DNA of 64,000 nt from Legionella micdadei (GCF_000953635.1 NZ_LN614830.1:2595001-2659000); one strand, 5' to 3'; shown: positions 28,094 through 39,640, counted from the stretch's first letter. Notes: generated from the letters alone by a model not told the origin. Program-made: numbers and translations.

Positions 28094-29782
28094 TTAACTA
28101 CCGTTAGCGGTACCCAATGAAGTCAACTTTAATTGTCTCCCACAAACCCATGCCTTATTGAGTTCTTGAAAGACCTCTTTTGGCATCCCTTTTGGTAACC
28201 GAACAGTTGAATGATCATCATGAATTTTCAACCCGGTAATATAACGACTTTGCAGCCCTGCTTCATTCGCAATAGCTCCCACGATATTACCTGGCTTTAC
28301 CCCATGTACTCGGCCGACATCGATGCGAAACAGTTCTTGGGGATAATCATCGCGAAACTTTCTTTCCCCTTTACGATCGCTTGCACCACGTCCAACAACC
28401 GCACCACGGCTTGGTTTCCCTTCATCTCGAATAATACGTGCTTCTTTAGCCGCAGAGCGGGGTTTAGGTAAGTCTTGTTGCCAAGGTTTATCTTGATTTA
28501 GCATTAACGCGAGGACAGCCGCAACATCAATCGCTGAAGTTTGGTGTTGCTTGATAAACTCTTCGATAATACGGCGATAAGCAGGTAAATTTTCATGCTG
28601 TAACCGTGAGCTAATATTCGCCATAAATCGCTGCTGGCGTGCAACCTGGATCATATGGTCATTAGGTACAGCTATTTTTTCTATGCGCTGACGGGTATGG
28701 CGTTCAATAAGATTTAAAATGCGCGATTCTTTGGGGGTTACAAATAAAACAGTCACCCCACTGCGCCCAGCCCGGCCAGTACGGCCTATACGGTGCACAT
28801 AGGTTTCGCAATCATGAGGAATATCATAATTGATAACATGAGTCACACGCTCGACATCCAAACCACGTGCCGCTACGTCGGTTGCTACCAAGATATCAAT
28901 TGCTCCCTGTCTAAATTGCGCAATGATTCGTTCGCGTAAGGCTTGAGTTATATCACCATGAATAGCCATAGCACGATAGCCTTGTTGCTGCAATGTTTCC
29001 GCAACCTCTTCAGTACTGCTTTTAGTACGAACAAAGACAATTACCCCTTGATAATCTTCTGCAGCTAATACTCGCAATAAAGCATCTGGTTTCTGGGCAA
29101 CGGATGCAAATAAAAAGCGTTGCTCAATGCTTTTTACTGTTGCGGTTTCAGCACGAATTTCTATCGAAACTGGCTCATTCAAATAACTGTTAGCAATTTG
29201 ACGGATCCGATGAGGCATCGTTGCAGAAAATAAGGCCATTTGCTTTGCCGTAGGTAACTTCGCAAGAATCGCTTCGACATCCTCGATAAATCCCATGCGC
29301 AACATCTCATCCGCTTCATCAAGGACAAAAGTGGATAATTGATCCAATTGCAAAGTTCCTCGATCAATGTGATCCAAAATTCGCCCAGGGGTTCCCACCA
29401 CAATCTGAGCTCCATCACGGAGCTGCTTTAACTGTCGACGGTAATCTTGGCCACCACATAGAACAGAAACGGTAATGTTTTGGCGAGCACTCAGCATTTC
29501 AAATTGTTCAGCAACTTGAATAGCTAACTCGCGGGTTGGGGCTAAAATAAGCGCTTGGGTGGCGGACGATTTGAGGGATAACCGCTGCAAAATAGGCAAG
29601 GCAAAAGCAGCTGTCTTCCCAGTTCCTGTTTGCGCTTGGGCTATCACATCACGGCCTTGCAACAATAGCGGAATCGTTTTTGCTTGAATAGGAGATGGGT
29701 TCTTAAACTTCATATCCTCAAGCGCTTTTAATAATGTATCTGATAAATTGAGGTCAGCGAAGTTCGCTAATTCTTGTGTCAT
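28094..29782 (-). CDS. deaD: DEAD-box RNA helicase DeaD/CsdA
   Basis: The 562-residue protein has the full DEAD-box core (residues 1-375): Q motif near 30, AQTGTGKT (near 53), PTRELA, the DEAD box in VLDEADEML, SAT, and HRIGRTGRAGR. The C-terminal part carries a DbpA-type RNA-binding domain (about 475-555; ELFRIDVGRVHGVKPGNIVG, IHDDHSTVRLP), which identifies the cold-shock/ribosome-assembly helicase DeaD rather than RhlE. It unwinds structured RNA in 50S assembly and mRNA decay. The long AT-rich stretch upstream (29783-30021) could hold a cold-responsive leader. Confidence 0.94.
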   Translation of the reverse strand: MTQELANFADLNLSDTLLKALEDMKFKNPSPIQAKTIPLLLQGRDVIAQAQTGTGKTAAFALPILQRLSLKSSATQALILAPTRELAIQVAEQFEMLSARQNITVSVLCGGQDYRRQLKQLRDGAQIVVGTPGRILDHIDRGTLQLDQLSTFVLDEADEMLRMGFIEDVEAILAKLPTAKQMALFSATMPHRIRQIANSYLNEPVSIEIRAETATVKSIEQRFLFASVAQKPDALLRVLAAEDYQGVIVFVRTKSSTEEVAETLQQQGYRAMAIHGDITQALRERIIAQFRQGAIDILVATDVAARGLDVERVTHVINYDIPHDCETYVHRIGRTGRAGRSGVTVLFVTPKESRILNLIERHTRQRIEKIAVPNDHMIQVARQQRFMANISSRLQHENLPAYRRIIEEFIKQHQTSAIDVAAVLALMLNQDKPWQQDLPKPRSAAKEARIIRDEGKPSRGAVVGRGASDRKGERKFRDDYPQELFRIDVGRVHGVKPGNIVGAIANEAGLQSRYITGLKIHDDHSTVRLPKGMPKEVFQELNKAWVCGRQLKLTSLGTANGS

Positions 29783-30021
29783 AAAAAATCCAAATAACTA
29801 AGGGAATATCTGAAAACGGGTTTAAGTAATGTAAAATTTGCTCAGTATAATAACAAAATAAGCATACTGATGCACGAAATTTATTTTTCTGCAAATAGCA
29901 TGATGAGAAATAGATGGTCTGAATTTTAGTACAAAATCACAAAAAAACTTATTATTATTTACTACTTTTCAATATTTTTACCTTAGAAACCCTTTTTTAT
30001 GCTTCTCCCTAGAAAACCCTA

Positions 30022-32052
<2,031 letters not shown>

Positions 32053-32262
32053 TCACATTAAAAGACCTCGAAATTTCAGTATAAAGCTTTTGAGGAATAT
32101 CATGAATAACTTCTTCATTTTATTGCTCACTTTTCTATCTCTAGCAAGGTAAATGAGATGTTAAACTAATCACTTTTTTGGCCTAAGGCAATTTTATATA
32201 CCATACTAATATTAGACATAGTACCTCTGTTAGCACAAAAAAACCTCGTTTATGGAGAAATT

Positions 32263-33420
32263 ATGGAAGTGCAAGCCTTTCAATATTTGCTAAAAACAGG
32301 CTGGAGTCTAGAACATTTTCCTGATTTAGATTCAGAACAAACTTTAGTTCTAATCTTTGCTGCACCTGAATTTCTTCATAATCCCCAACCTATAAAAGAA
32401 ATAGCAAGCGCCTATAAAAAAGCAAAAATATTAGGCTGTTCCAGTGCTGGAGAAATATTTGGGGCACATATTTACGACCATAGCCTATCCGTTGTCGTCG
32501 CTAAGTTCGATAAGACAAAAATCAAAATTGCTAAGGCAAAGGTAAAGAATAACGAGGACTCATTTAGTGCAGGTGAGTCGATCACACAACAATTATTAAG
32601 TGATGATCTCAACGGCATTTTCGTATTATCGGACGGTTTAAACATCAACGGCTCGGAATTAGTCAAGGGATTGAATTCCTTAGCACCAGATTCTCTTGTG
32701 ATTACTGGCGGATTAGCTGGGGATGGCAGTGATTTCAAGCATACTTGGACCATTTTTAATGGTGAAATACTTACTGACCATGTCATTGCAGCAGGACTTT
32801 ATGGCGACCACATCCAAATCGGACACGGATCTAGAGGAGGCTGGGATATTTTTGGCCCCCTACGGCGGATTACACGCTCCTCCAAGAACGTTCTTTACGA
32901 ATTAGACCATCGGCCAGCTTTGCAGCTTTACAAAGAATACCTTGGTGATAGAGCAGATCAATTACCTGCATCGGGTTTGTTGTATCCCTTAGCCATCCGA
33001 GACATGAGTTCAAATGATCAGACCCCGCTTGTGCGAACTATTTTAGGGATCGATGAGAAATCGCACTCCCTTATTTTCGCTGGCGATATGCCTACAGGAT
33101 ACCATGCACAATTAATGCGGGCCAATTTCGATCGCCTGATAACAAGTGCCAATGAAGCGGGAGAAACGGCTAGAAAAAAAATGCAAGGTGAAAATAAATC
33201 CGAGAAGCCTGCGCTTATCATCAGTATAAGCTGTGTAGGCCGTCGATTATTGTTAGGTGAGAGGACAGAAGAAGAAACCGAATCAACCTTAGAATCTTTC
33301 CCATCCGGATCGACACAAATTGGATTTTACTCCTATGGTGAATTATCGCCGCTCGCAACACCTGATTGTAAGTTACATAATCAAACCATGACGTTAACTA
33401 CCTATGCTGAGGTTGAATAG
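32263..33420 (+). CDS. FIST-domain sensor protein
   Basis: The 385-residue protein consists of FIST N (about 30-225; LVLIFAAPEFL, ILGCSSAGEIFG, VITGGLAGDGSDF) and FIST C (about 225-370; LYKEYLGDRADQL, ISCVGRRLLLGERTEEE, GFYSYGELSPL) domains. FIST proteins are cytosolic modules thought to bind small ligands such as amino acids and to feed kinases or cyclic-di-GMP enzymes. GGAG lies six bases before the ATG. It is the first gene of a three-gene operon with a kinase and a REC-GGDEF-EAL protein. Confidence 0.88.
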   Translation: MEVQAFQYLLKTGWSLEHFPDLDSEQTLVLIFAAPEFLHNPQPIKEIASAYKKAKILGCSSAGEIFGAHIYDHSLSVVVAKFDKTKIKIAKAKVKNNEDSFSAGESITQQLLSDDLNGIFVLSDGLNINGSELVKGLNSLAPDSLVITGGLAGDGSDFKHTWTIFNGEILTDHVIAAGLYGDHIQIGHGSRGGWDIFGPLRRITRSSKNVLYELDHRPALQLYKEYLGDRADQLPASGLLYPLAIRDMSSNDQTPLVRTILGIDEKSHSLIFAGDMPTGYHAQLMRANFDRLITSANEAGETARKKMQGENKSEKPALIISISCVGRRLLLGERTEEETESTLESFPSGSTQIGFYSYGELSPLATPDCKLHNQTMTLTTYAEVE

Positions 33421-33442
33421 TCGAGAAATTGAGGAGAGCTCT

Positions 33443-34858
33443 GTGGAACTTCACAAATTACTAAAAAGACAACTCAATCGCATTGAAGTTAGCGTTAATG
33501 AATTACCTAACGATTTAGGGAAATGGCAAGAGTTTATTTCTTACATTAATAAAACTTATCAAGAAAACGACCAAGATAGGTATTTATTAGATCGTTCAAT
33601 GGAAATTTCCTCTCGTGAAATGATGATTTTGAATGAAAAACTCGAACATGCAGAACATATAGGCCATCTCTGCTATTGGCAATATGATGATAATTCCGAT
33701 TATATTTTTGGATCAAAAGAACTCTATAATATTTTCAATCCAAATAAAACCGCATTTACCCTTAAAGAATTTTTGCGTAATATTTACAAAGATGATCGCG
33801 AAAGATTTCAATTACTAATGCATAAATCTTTATTTGAAAAAATAAATTTTGAGTGCGAAATAAGGATAAAAAATCGTGAAAACAATTATGGTTGGTATCG
33901 AGTCATTTCTCATTATCAAGAGCAGGATAACCAGCTAACAGGGGTTATTATAGATATCAATAAAGATAAAGAAACTGAAGCAAAAATTAAAGAATTAAAT
34001 CAGAAATTATTAGTCACTGCGCGATGTGCCGGTATGTCAGAAGTCGCTACTACGATTTTGCATAATATTGGCAACGTACTTAATAGCTCAAATATTTCCC
34101 TCAATATATTAAAAGAGAATATGTCAAAACCCTATTACGATAAACTTTTTAAAATCGCCCATATGGTCAAAGAAAATATTCAAGATCTCTGCTTGTATCT
34201 AACCCAAGATAGCAAAGGAAAATTAATTCCTGAATATCTGATAGCATTATCTGAATTAATCGCATATAAACAACAAGAAAACATGAGGGAAATAGAAAGC
34301 CTAGAGAAAGATTTGCATCATATTAAGGATATTGTATCCATTCAGAAATCTGTCGGCGGAAAATCAAGCATTCCAGAGAATATTTTCCTCCCAGATTTGA
34401 TAGAAACCGCTTTACATATGACCTCTAAGCCTTCGCAAGATAAGTTCATTAAAATGGAAATAAAAAATATCGAGGCACTTAACATTGTTGCAGACAAATC
34501 AAAGTTATTACAAATCCTTGTCAATATCATCCAAAATGCCAAAGATGCTGTACTAGAAAATCAAGAGAAAAAAGAAAAGAAAATAGAATTTATTGTTAAT
34601 GGCAAAAAACCTCAAGTTAATATCCAAATCATCGATAATGGCATAGGCATTTCTCCTGAACATCTTGAACGCATTTTTTCATTCGGTTTTACTACCAAAG
34701 AAAATGGTCACGGCTTTGGCTTACATAGTAGCGCTTTGTCAGCGCAAGATATGGGCGGTTCACTCAGAGCAGAAAGTGAAGGGATTGGCAAAGGTGCTAA
34801 GTTTATTTTGACTTTGCCAATCAAAGAAACTCAGGGTAAGGAAGGGATAGTCCAATGA
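33443..34858 (+). CDS. PAS-containing sensor histidine kinase of the FIST operon
   Basis: About 471 residues. There is a PAS domain near 70-180, then a phosphoacceptor helix with LHNIGNVLNSSN (histidine near residue 207), a coiled segment, and a HATPase domain (NIIQNAKDA N-box, DNGIGI, FGFTTKENGHGFGL). There are no transmembrane helices, so it is cytosolic and likely takes its signal from the FIST protein. The GTG at 33443 has GAGGAG six bases upstream and sits 22 bases after the FIST stop; an ATG at 33404 overlapping the FIST gene lacks such a site. Its TGA overlaps the next ATG. Confidence 0.86.
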   Translation: MELHKLLKRQLNRIEVSVNELPNDLGKWQEFISYINKTYQENDQDRYLLDRSMEISSREMMILNEKLEHAEHIGHLCYWQYDDNSDYIFGSKELYNIFNPNKTAFTLKEFLRNIYKDDRERFQLLMHKSLFEKINFECEIRIKNRENNYGWYRVISHYQEQDNQLTGVIIDINKDKETEAKIKELNQKLLVTARCAGMSEVATTILHNIGNVLNSSNISLNILKENMSKPYYDKLFKIAHMVKENIQDLCLYLTQDSKGKLIPEYLIALSELIAYKQQENMREIESLEKDLHHIKDIVSIQKSVGGKSSIPENIFLPDLIETALHMTSKPSQDKFIKMEIKNIEALNIVADKSKLLQILVNIIQNAKDAVLENQEKKEKKIEFIVNGKKPQVNIQIIDNGIGISPEHLERIFSFGFTTKENGHGFGLHSSALSAQDMGGSLRAESEGIGKGAKFILTLPIKETQGKEGIVQ

Positions 34859-37101
34859 GTGATGAACTTCGCATTATAATTATTGATGACAATCCTGCAA
34901 TTCATCAGGATTTTAGAAAAGTATTGACTGACAATGAAAACTCTCAGGTTTTTGATCAGCTCGATGAAGAATTATTTGGAAAAAATAATTCAGCTAACCA
35001 TGGTAATTTGCTGCCCTATTTTGAAATTGATACTGCCGAACAAGGACGTGAAGGTGTTGAAAAAATAAAAAACGCTTTAGAACAAGGAAGACCTTACGCT
35101 CTTGCCTTTGTTGATATAAGGATGCCCCCAGGCTGGGACGGGCTTGAGACCATTATGCGGATCTGGCAAATTGATAAGGACATTCAAATCGTTATCTGTA
35201 CGGCTTATTCGGACTATTCTTGGGAAGAAACTGTACAAAAATTAGGAGTCAGTGATAACTTACTTATCTTAAAAAAACCCTTTGATAAGATTGCGGTAAG
35301 ACAGCTTGCTTGTGCATTGACACGCAAATGGTTATTGGCTAAGGAATCAAAAAATCACACCCTATCCCTTCAACAAATTGTGAATGAACGCACCGAATCA
35401 TTGCAACACTCCCTCTCTTTACTCAGGGCAACCATTGAATCATCATCAAATGGCATTTTAGTTGTGGATTTGTCAGGAAAAATAGTGGATTACAACCAAC
35501 AATTCATCAACCTTTGGGATGCCCCTAAATCGGTTTTAGAATCAAAAGACGCTAATTTATTGTTCGAGTTTATGTTGGGAAGATTACAAAAATCCAAAGA
35601 GTATCTCGAGAAAATAAATCATCTTAACAAACATATTGATGACACCAGTCTCAATCTACTTAAATTTAAAAAGAGAGAAAAAATCATTGAATGTTACTCA
35701 CAACCCCATCGAGTCCACACGACGATCGTAGGAAGGGTATGGAGTTTTCGCGACATCACAGAACGCGCTTTTCTTGAGCAGAAATTAGAGCATCAAGCCA
35801 CCCATGATTCATTAACTGATTTGCCTAACCGCGTGTTACTTATCGATCGTATCCAACAAACAATCGCATCGGCTATCCGGCGAAAAGAACATTTTGCAAT
35901 CTTTTTTCTCGACCTAGATCGATTCAAATTGATTAATGACAGCTTGAGTCACAAAGTAGGAGATGAGTTATTGTTCGCGGTGGCAAAACGGCTTTCAACT
36001 GTGTTACGCAAAGAAGATACCCTCGCTCGTTTAGGCGGCGATGAGTTTGTAATGATTATCCCCGAGCTGGCAAAAAATGAAAATGTGGTGAATGTTGCCC
36101 AAAAAGTCCTTACGTCGTTCGATCAGCCCTTCCATGTTGCCGGCCGTGAAATTTCCATTTCCACCAGTATCGGCATCAGTCTATATCCCAACGATGGCAA
36201 AAAGGTAAGTACGCTTTTGAAAAATGCGGACTTAGCCATGTATAATGCAAAAGAACATGGCGGCAACCAATTTAAATTTTATATACCTAAACTGAATCAA
36301 GAACTTAGCAAGCGATTGCAGCAAGAATCTGAGTTAAGGAAGGCCCTAGCTAATCACGAATTTTTCTTACTTTATCAACCTCAATTTGATATAAAGAAAA
36401 ATAATTTGATTGGCGTGGAAGCCCTTCTTCGCTGGAGACATCCCCAAAAGGGGATCATTTTACCCCTGGATTTTATCCCTGTAGCAGAAGAATCAGGTCT
36501 TATTATTCCTATTGGCGAATGGGTAATACACGAGGTATGCAATCAACTGAAAACTTGGCAAAAAAATAATCTTCCTCTAGTACGCGTTTCAATAAACGTA
36601 ACCACACAGCAACTTAAACAAGTCAATTTTGCGACAACATTAGAAAAAATTTTGAAGCAGCATGGTGTAAACCCGAAATACCTCGAAATCGAAATCACAG
36701 AAAATGTCATCATTACCCATGTAGAGATTCAGCAAATGATCCAAGAAATTAAAAAAATTGGCGTAAAAATTGTTCTTGATGATTTTGGTACTGGAAACTC
36801 AAGTTTAAATTACCTTAAAAAACTCCATTTTGATCGCCTAAAAATTGACCAATCCTTTGTGCAAAATATTGCAAAATCAAGAAGTGATGAAGTGATCATT
36901 GAAGCAATTATTGCCATGGCGCGTAGTTTTAACTTTAAAGTCCTAGCTGAAGGTGTTGAAAATCAAAAACAAATTAATTTTTTAAAAGAAAAAAATTGTG
37001 ACGGCATCCAAGGCTTTCTTTTTAGTGGACCTGTTCCACCTGACAAGATTACCAGAATTCTCGATAAGAAAGCTGCTGAAAATAGGAGTCAGCTGGAGTG
37101 A
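34855..37101 (+). CDS. REC-PAS-GGDEF-EAL cyclic-di-GMP regulator
   Basis: The 748-residue protein has, in order: a receiver domain (5-145; DD at 11-12, phospho-acceptor D near 87 in FVDIRMPPGWDG), PAS (about 190-300), GGDEF (about 315-480; intact RLGGDEF active site) and EAL (about 490-735; GVEALLRWRHP, DDFGTGNSSLNYL, LKIDQSFV, AEGVE). Both catalytic motifs look intact, so it may make and degrade cyclic-di-GMP. ATGA overlap with the kinase gene makes them a cognate pair: the kinase presumably phosphorylates this receiver. The receiver has an unusually long insert after the first helix (residues 25-55). Confidence 0.93.
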   Translation: MSDELRIIIIDDNPAIHQDFRKVLTDNENSQVFDQLDEELFGKNNSANHGNLLPYFEIDTAEQGREGVEKIKNALEQGRPYALAFVDIRMPPGWDGLETIMRIWQIDKDIQIVICTAYSDYSWEETVQKLGVSDNLLILKKPFDKIAVRQLACALTRKWLLAKESKNHTLSLQQIVNERTESLQHSLSLLRATIESSSNGILVVDLSGKIVDYNQQFINLWDAPKSVLESKDANLLFEFMLGRLQKSKEYLEKINHLNKHIDDTSLNLLKFKKREKIIECYSQPHRVHTTIVGRVWSFRDITERAFLEQKLEHQATHDSLTDLPNRVLLIDRIQQTIASAIRRKEHFAIFFLDLDRFKLINDSLSHKVGDELLFAVAKRLSTVLRKEDTLARLGGDEFVMIIPELAKNENVVNVAQKVLTSFDQPFHVAGREISISTSIGISLYPNDGKKVSTLLKNADLAMYNAKEHGGNQFKFYIPKLNQELSKRLQQESELRKALANHEFFLLYQPQFDIKKNNLIGVEALLRWRHPQKGIILPLDFIPVAEESGLIIPIGEWVIHEVCNQLKTWQKNNLPLVRVSINVTTQQLKQVNFATTLEKILKQHGVNPKYLEIEITENVIITHVEIQQMIQEIKKIGVKIVLDDFGTGNSSLNYLKKLHFDRLKIDQSFVQNIAKSRSDEVIIEAIIAMARSFNFKVLAEGVENQKQINFLKEKNCDGIQGFLFSGPVPPDKITRILDKKAAENRSQLE

Positions 37102-37139
37102 ACACGAATATTACGATCCAGTATGCGGACACAACTTTT

Positions 37140-37167
37140 CAAAGAGCGTGCGATAGCGCGCTCTTTG
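37140..37167. terminator. Bidirectional terminator between the GGDEF-EAL gene and ahpD
   Basis: CAAAGAGCG (37140-37148) and CGCTCTTTG (37159-37167) form a perfect GC-containing stem in the 96-base gap between convergent genes. CAGATTTT follows on the plus strand and AAAAGTTG on the minus strand. Confidence 0.6.
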
Positions 37168-37197
37168 CAGATTTTGGGTAAACTCCCAAGATATAAT

Positions 37198-37710
37198 TCA
37201 TAAATTAAGACACACATGCGCTGCATGAATCACTGCGGCGATACGGCCAATTCGTGCCAGGCCTTGGGATGATACGCCGTTCCCTCGTAATTGCCGAGTA
37301 TGGGAACTAATGCAAGCACCGCAACCATTTAAAATCGACACCGCAAGGGAGAGGATTTCAAAAGTTAAGCGATCAATTCCCGGGTTCATCATTCCTTGCA
37401 TGCGAAGGCCTGCTGGTACTTGGGTAAGTTCCTCATGCTCGCTCAAATGGATAAATCGATAATAAATATTCGTCATTGCCATCAAACTAGCCGCCAACTT
37501 CGCCGTACCTTGAATCTTTTCTTCCTTACATAGCTCAAGTAGATCGGCTACGATTAATTTATCCCCCAAATGATAGGCCACCGCTAAAGCTGAGCCGATA
37601 ATTTGCTGTTCAGTTAAACCATCCGTTTGAGTTAAATCCAATACCTTTATCAAATTCAAACGCACATCCTTAGCAAATTCCGGTAATTGTTGTTGAGTGA
37701 TTTCTAGCAT
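37198..37710 (-). CDS. ahpD: AhpD, alkyl hydroperoxidase D
   Basis: The 170-residue all-helical protein has the CGACISSH active site (CxxC plus histidine, near residue 130). AhpD passes reducing equivalents to the peroxiredoxin AhpC where no AhpF exists. The ATG at 37710 follows GAGGGG by about eight bases and lies 13 bases after the ahpC2 stop; the longer open frame to 37833 lies inside ahpC2. Legionella species carry this ahpC2-ahpD pair in addition to a separate ahpC1. Confidence 0.93.
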   Translation of the reverse strand: MLEITQQQLPEFAKDVRLNLIKVLDLTQTDGLTEQQIIGSALAVAYHLGDKLIVADLLELCKEEKIQGTAKLAASLMAMTNIYYRFIHLSEHEELTQVPAGLRMQGMMNPGIDRLTFEILSLAVSILNGCGACISSHTRQLRGNGVSSQGLARIGRIAAVIHAAHVCLNL

Positions 37711-37723
37711 GATTTTTCCCCTC

Positions 37724-38263
37724 TTAAGAAACGTGAAGGGTTTCTTCACCTTTCTTCCAGCTACATGGGCAAAGCTCATCTGTCTGTAATGCATCAAGAA
37801 CCCGCAAAACTTCTTGTGGATTACGTCCAACATTCAAATCAGTAACCATCACAAAACGAGTGACACCTTCCGGGTCGACAATGAAAGTCGCCCGCTGGGC
37901 AACGCCTTCATTTTCATCAAGAATACCTAAAGCTTGTGTCAATTCCCGTTTAATGTCGGCGAGCATAGGAAAAGGAAGTTCATACAAGTCTGGATGCTGG
38001 TTTCGCCATGCTAAATGGACAAATTCGCTATCAATACTTGCTCCTAAAATTTGTGCATCTCGGTCACTAAATTCGCCATTTAATTTACCAAATTCGGCAA
38101 TTTCAGTTGGACAAACAAACGTGAAATCCTTCGGCCAGAAAAACACCACCAACCACTTCCCTTGATAAGTCTGGTTTGACACAACAGCAAAAGCATCTGC
38201 CATTTTATTGCTCACAGTTGCTTTTAGATGGAATTCCGGAAATTTATCGCCTACTTTAATCAT
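37724..38263 (-). CDS. ahpC2: AhpC2, 2-Cys peroxiredoxin
   Basis: The 179-residue thioredoxin-fold peroxidase has the peroxidatic cysteine in FTFVCPTEIAEF (residue 51) and C-terminal cysteines in ELCPCSWKKGEETL (near 166-168) as candidates for resolution. It reduces hydrogen peroxide and organic hydroperoxides. It is followed directly by ahpD, its reductant. Its AGGAGA ribosome site is buried in a perfect 11-bp inverted repeat, and an OxyR-like array of half-sites lies further upstream (both listed separately). Confidence 0.93.
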   Translation of the reverse strand: MIKVGDKFPEFHLKATVSNKMADAFAVVSNQTYQGKWLVVFFWPKDFTFVCPTEIAEFGKLNGEFSDRDAQILGASIDSEFVHLAWRNQHPDLYELPFPMLADIKRELTQALGILDENEGVAQRATFIVDPEGVTRFVMVTDLNVGRNPQEVLRVLDALQTDELCPCSWKKGEETLHVS

Positions 38264-38268
38264 TTTTC

Positions 38269-38302
38269 TCTCCTAAAGTTTGTCTAATTTAACTTTAGGA
38301 GA
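38269..38302 (-). promoter_or_regulatory. Hairpin sequestering the ahpC2 ribosome binding site
   Basis: In the mRNA sense TCTCCTAAAGT (38302-38292) is the exact complement of ACTTTAGGAGA (38279-38269), with a 12-base AT-rich loop. The AGGAGA at the 3' end is the ribosome binding site, five bases before the ATG. The start region is thus locked in an 11-bp stem. This suggests translational control, for example temperature-dependent melting or protein/sRNA binding. Confidence 0.65.
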
Positions 38303-38308
38303 AGTGTG

Positions 38309-38344
38309 TCGATAAGTAAAATCGAATATATCGATTGTATCAAT
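38309..38344 (-). promoter_or_regulatory. Candidate OxyR site upstream of ahpC2
   Basis: On the minus strand the tetranucleotides ATTG, CGAT, ATTT and CGAC occur with exact seven-base spacers. Compared with the OxyR consensus ATAG-N7-CTAT-N7-ATAG-N7-CTAT, this matches 10 of 16 positions, better in the first half (6 of 8). The placement, 45-80 bases upstream of a peroxiredoxin gene, fits. It overlaps the tphA stop codon. Confidence 0.35.
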
Positions 38345-39533
38345 CAATATTAACTATTGTTCTCTCGCTTTCTTTATAGACTAAGAGAAGCACGCTAATA
38401 CCGATTAAGCTAAATAAAACAGCAGGTATGGCTAAAGGCAAGGTAGAACTTACCGTTTTGCTAATCAAAAAATACCCGACGATACCTGCAAATAAGAAAC
38501 GCAAAGCCCCTCCAGCAGCTGCAGCAGCGCCTTTGGCCTCTTCAAAAGGGGCCATAGCTCCGCCCGACCCAGCACCCATGCAAAACGTACCGCCAATCCC
38601 AATGAATAGCATTGGATAAATAAAATTATGAATACTTAAGCCCTGCGCTAGATACCAAATCAACATCCATAATCCACCGATTAAACTAAGAAGATATCCC
38701 AAAAGACAGGTCTTAAAAATACCTAAACGCTCAACAATCGAACCACCAATGAAACTACCAATAAGCAACGATATGCCCATAAAACAAAAATAAAACCCAT
38801 ATTGAGTTTGTGGAATTTCTAAAGTCCGAATAATCAAATACGGTGATAAAGCACAAAACAAATAAAAATAACAATGCCCAAATGCCGAAGCTAAAGTATA
38901 AATTGCAAACTCCTGATTACGGACGACATGAAGGTATTGCGCTAATACTTGGGTTGTTAACGCTGTTCGCCTATTGGCTGGCAGGCTTTCATCGAGCCAA
39001 CACCCAACCGTCACTATCGCCGGGAAAGCAACTAATAACAACGCCCAAAATGTAGACGGCCATCCCAAATACAAGTCAAGATAACTACCGATAAACGTCG
39101 CAAAAATGGGGGAAAAAGAAATCATGCCATTTAGGAAGCTGTATGCTTTAGCACTTTTATCACCTGCATAATGATCACGAACGATAGCAAAACCAAGCAC
39201 CATCATCCCACAAGAACCCAGGGCTTGAATGATGCGATAGGCCACCAATTCGTTTACATTGGTTGCCAGGCCGCAACATAAGGAACCCAGGGCAAAACAA
39301 AATGCCATGAGGACACTTATTCTCCTGCGACCAAAATGATCTGAAATTGGACCAATCACCAACTGCATCAATCCGGCGCTTAGCATGAATAAATTCAATG
39401 TCATCAGCATTTGCGTATCGCTAGCGTGGAACTCTTTGGTGAGATGAGGGATAGCTGGCACATAAATATCCATCGCTAAAGGAAGTGCCAAGACCATTGG
39501 TGTTAAGGCAATAATTAATTTTGCAAACATCAA
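38340..39533 (-). CDS. tphA: TphA, Bcr/CflA-type MFS transporter
   Basis: The 397-residue protein with twelve hydrophobic segments belongs to the Bcr/CflA drug-resistance group: ALPLAMDIYVPAIPHLTKEF at the N terminus and QLVIGPISDHFGRRRI between helices 2 and 3. In L. pneumophila tphA lies among the icm genes, between icmB and icmF, but is not needed for Dot/Icm function. Here it lies beyond icmH, separated from it by 770 bases of repeats. Its natural substrate is unknown. Confidence 0.8.
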   Translation of the reverse strand: MMFAKLIIALTPMVLALPLAMDIYVPAIPHLTKEFHASDTQMLMTLNLFMLSAGLMQLVIGPISDHFGRRRISVLMAFCFALGSLCCGLATNVNELVAYRIIQALGSCGMMVLGFAIVRDHYAGDKSAKAYSFLNGMISFSPIFATFIGSYLDLYLGWPSTFWALLLVAFPAIVTVGCWLDESLPANRRTALTTQVLAQYLHVVRNQEFAIYTLASAFGHCYFYLFCALSPYLIIRTLEIPQTQYGFYFCFMGISLLIGSFIGGSIVERLGIFKTCLLGYLLSLIGGLWMLIWYLAQGLSIHNFIYPMLFIGIGGTFCMGAGSGGAMAPFEEAKGAAAAAGGALRFLFAGIVGYFLISKTVSSTLPLAIPAVLFSLIGISVLLLVYKESERTIVNID

Positions 39534-39640
39534 ATTTGACTCAGGGCTTTAAGAGCGCCCTATTTTAACCCATAATATCCTCTCAAAGAACTCCTCTTTC
39601 TCGTTTTTGTCTTCTAACGAAGCATTATTTAACAGGTTTG

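Noticed and set aside
27782..28120. Overlapping plus-strand reading frames of 112 and 86 residues.
   Set aside because: No ribosome site, no recognisable family, and the longer one runs into the 3' end of deaD. Possibly decayed DNA, but I cannot identify the source.
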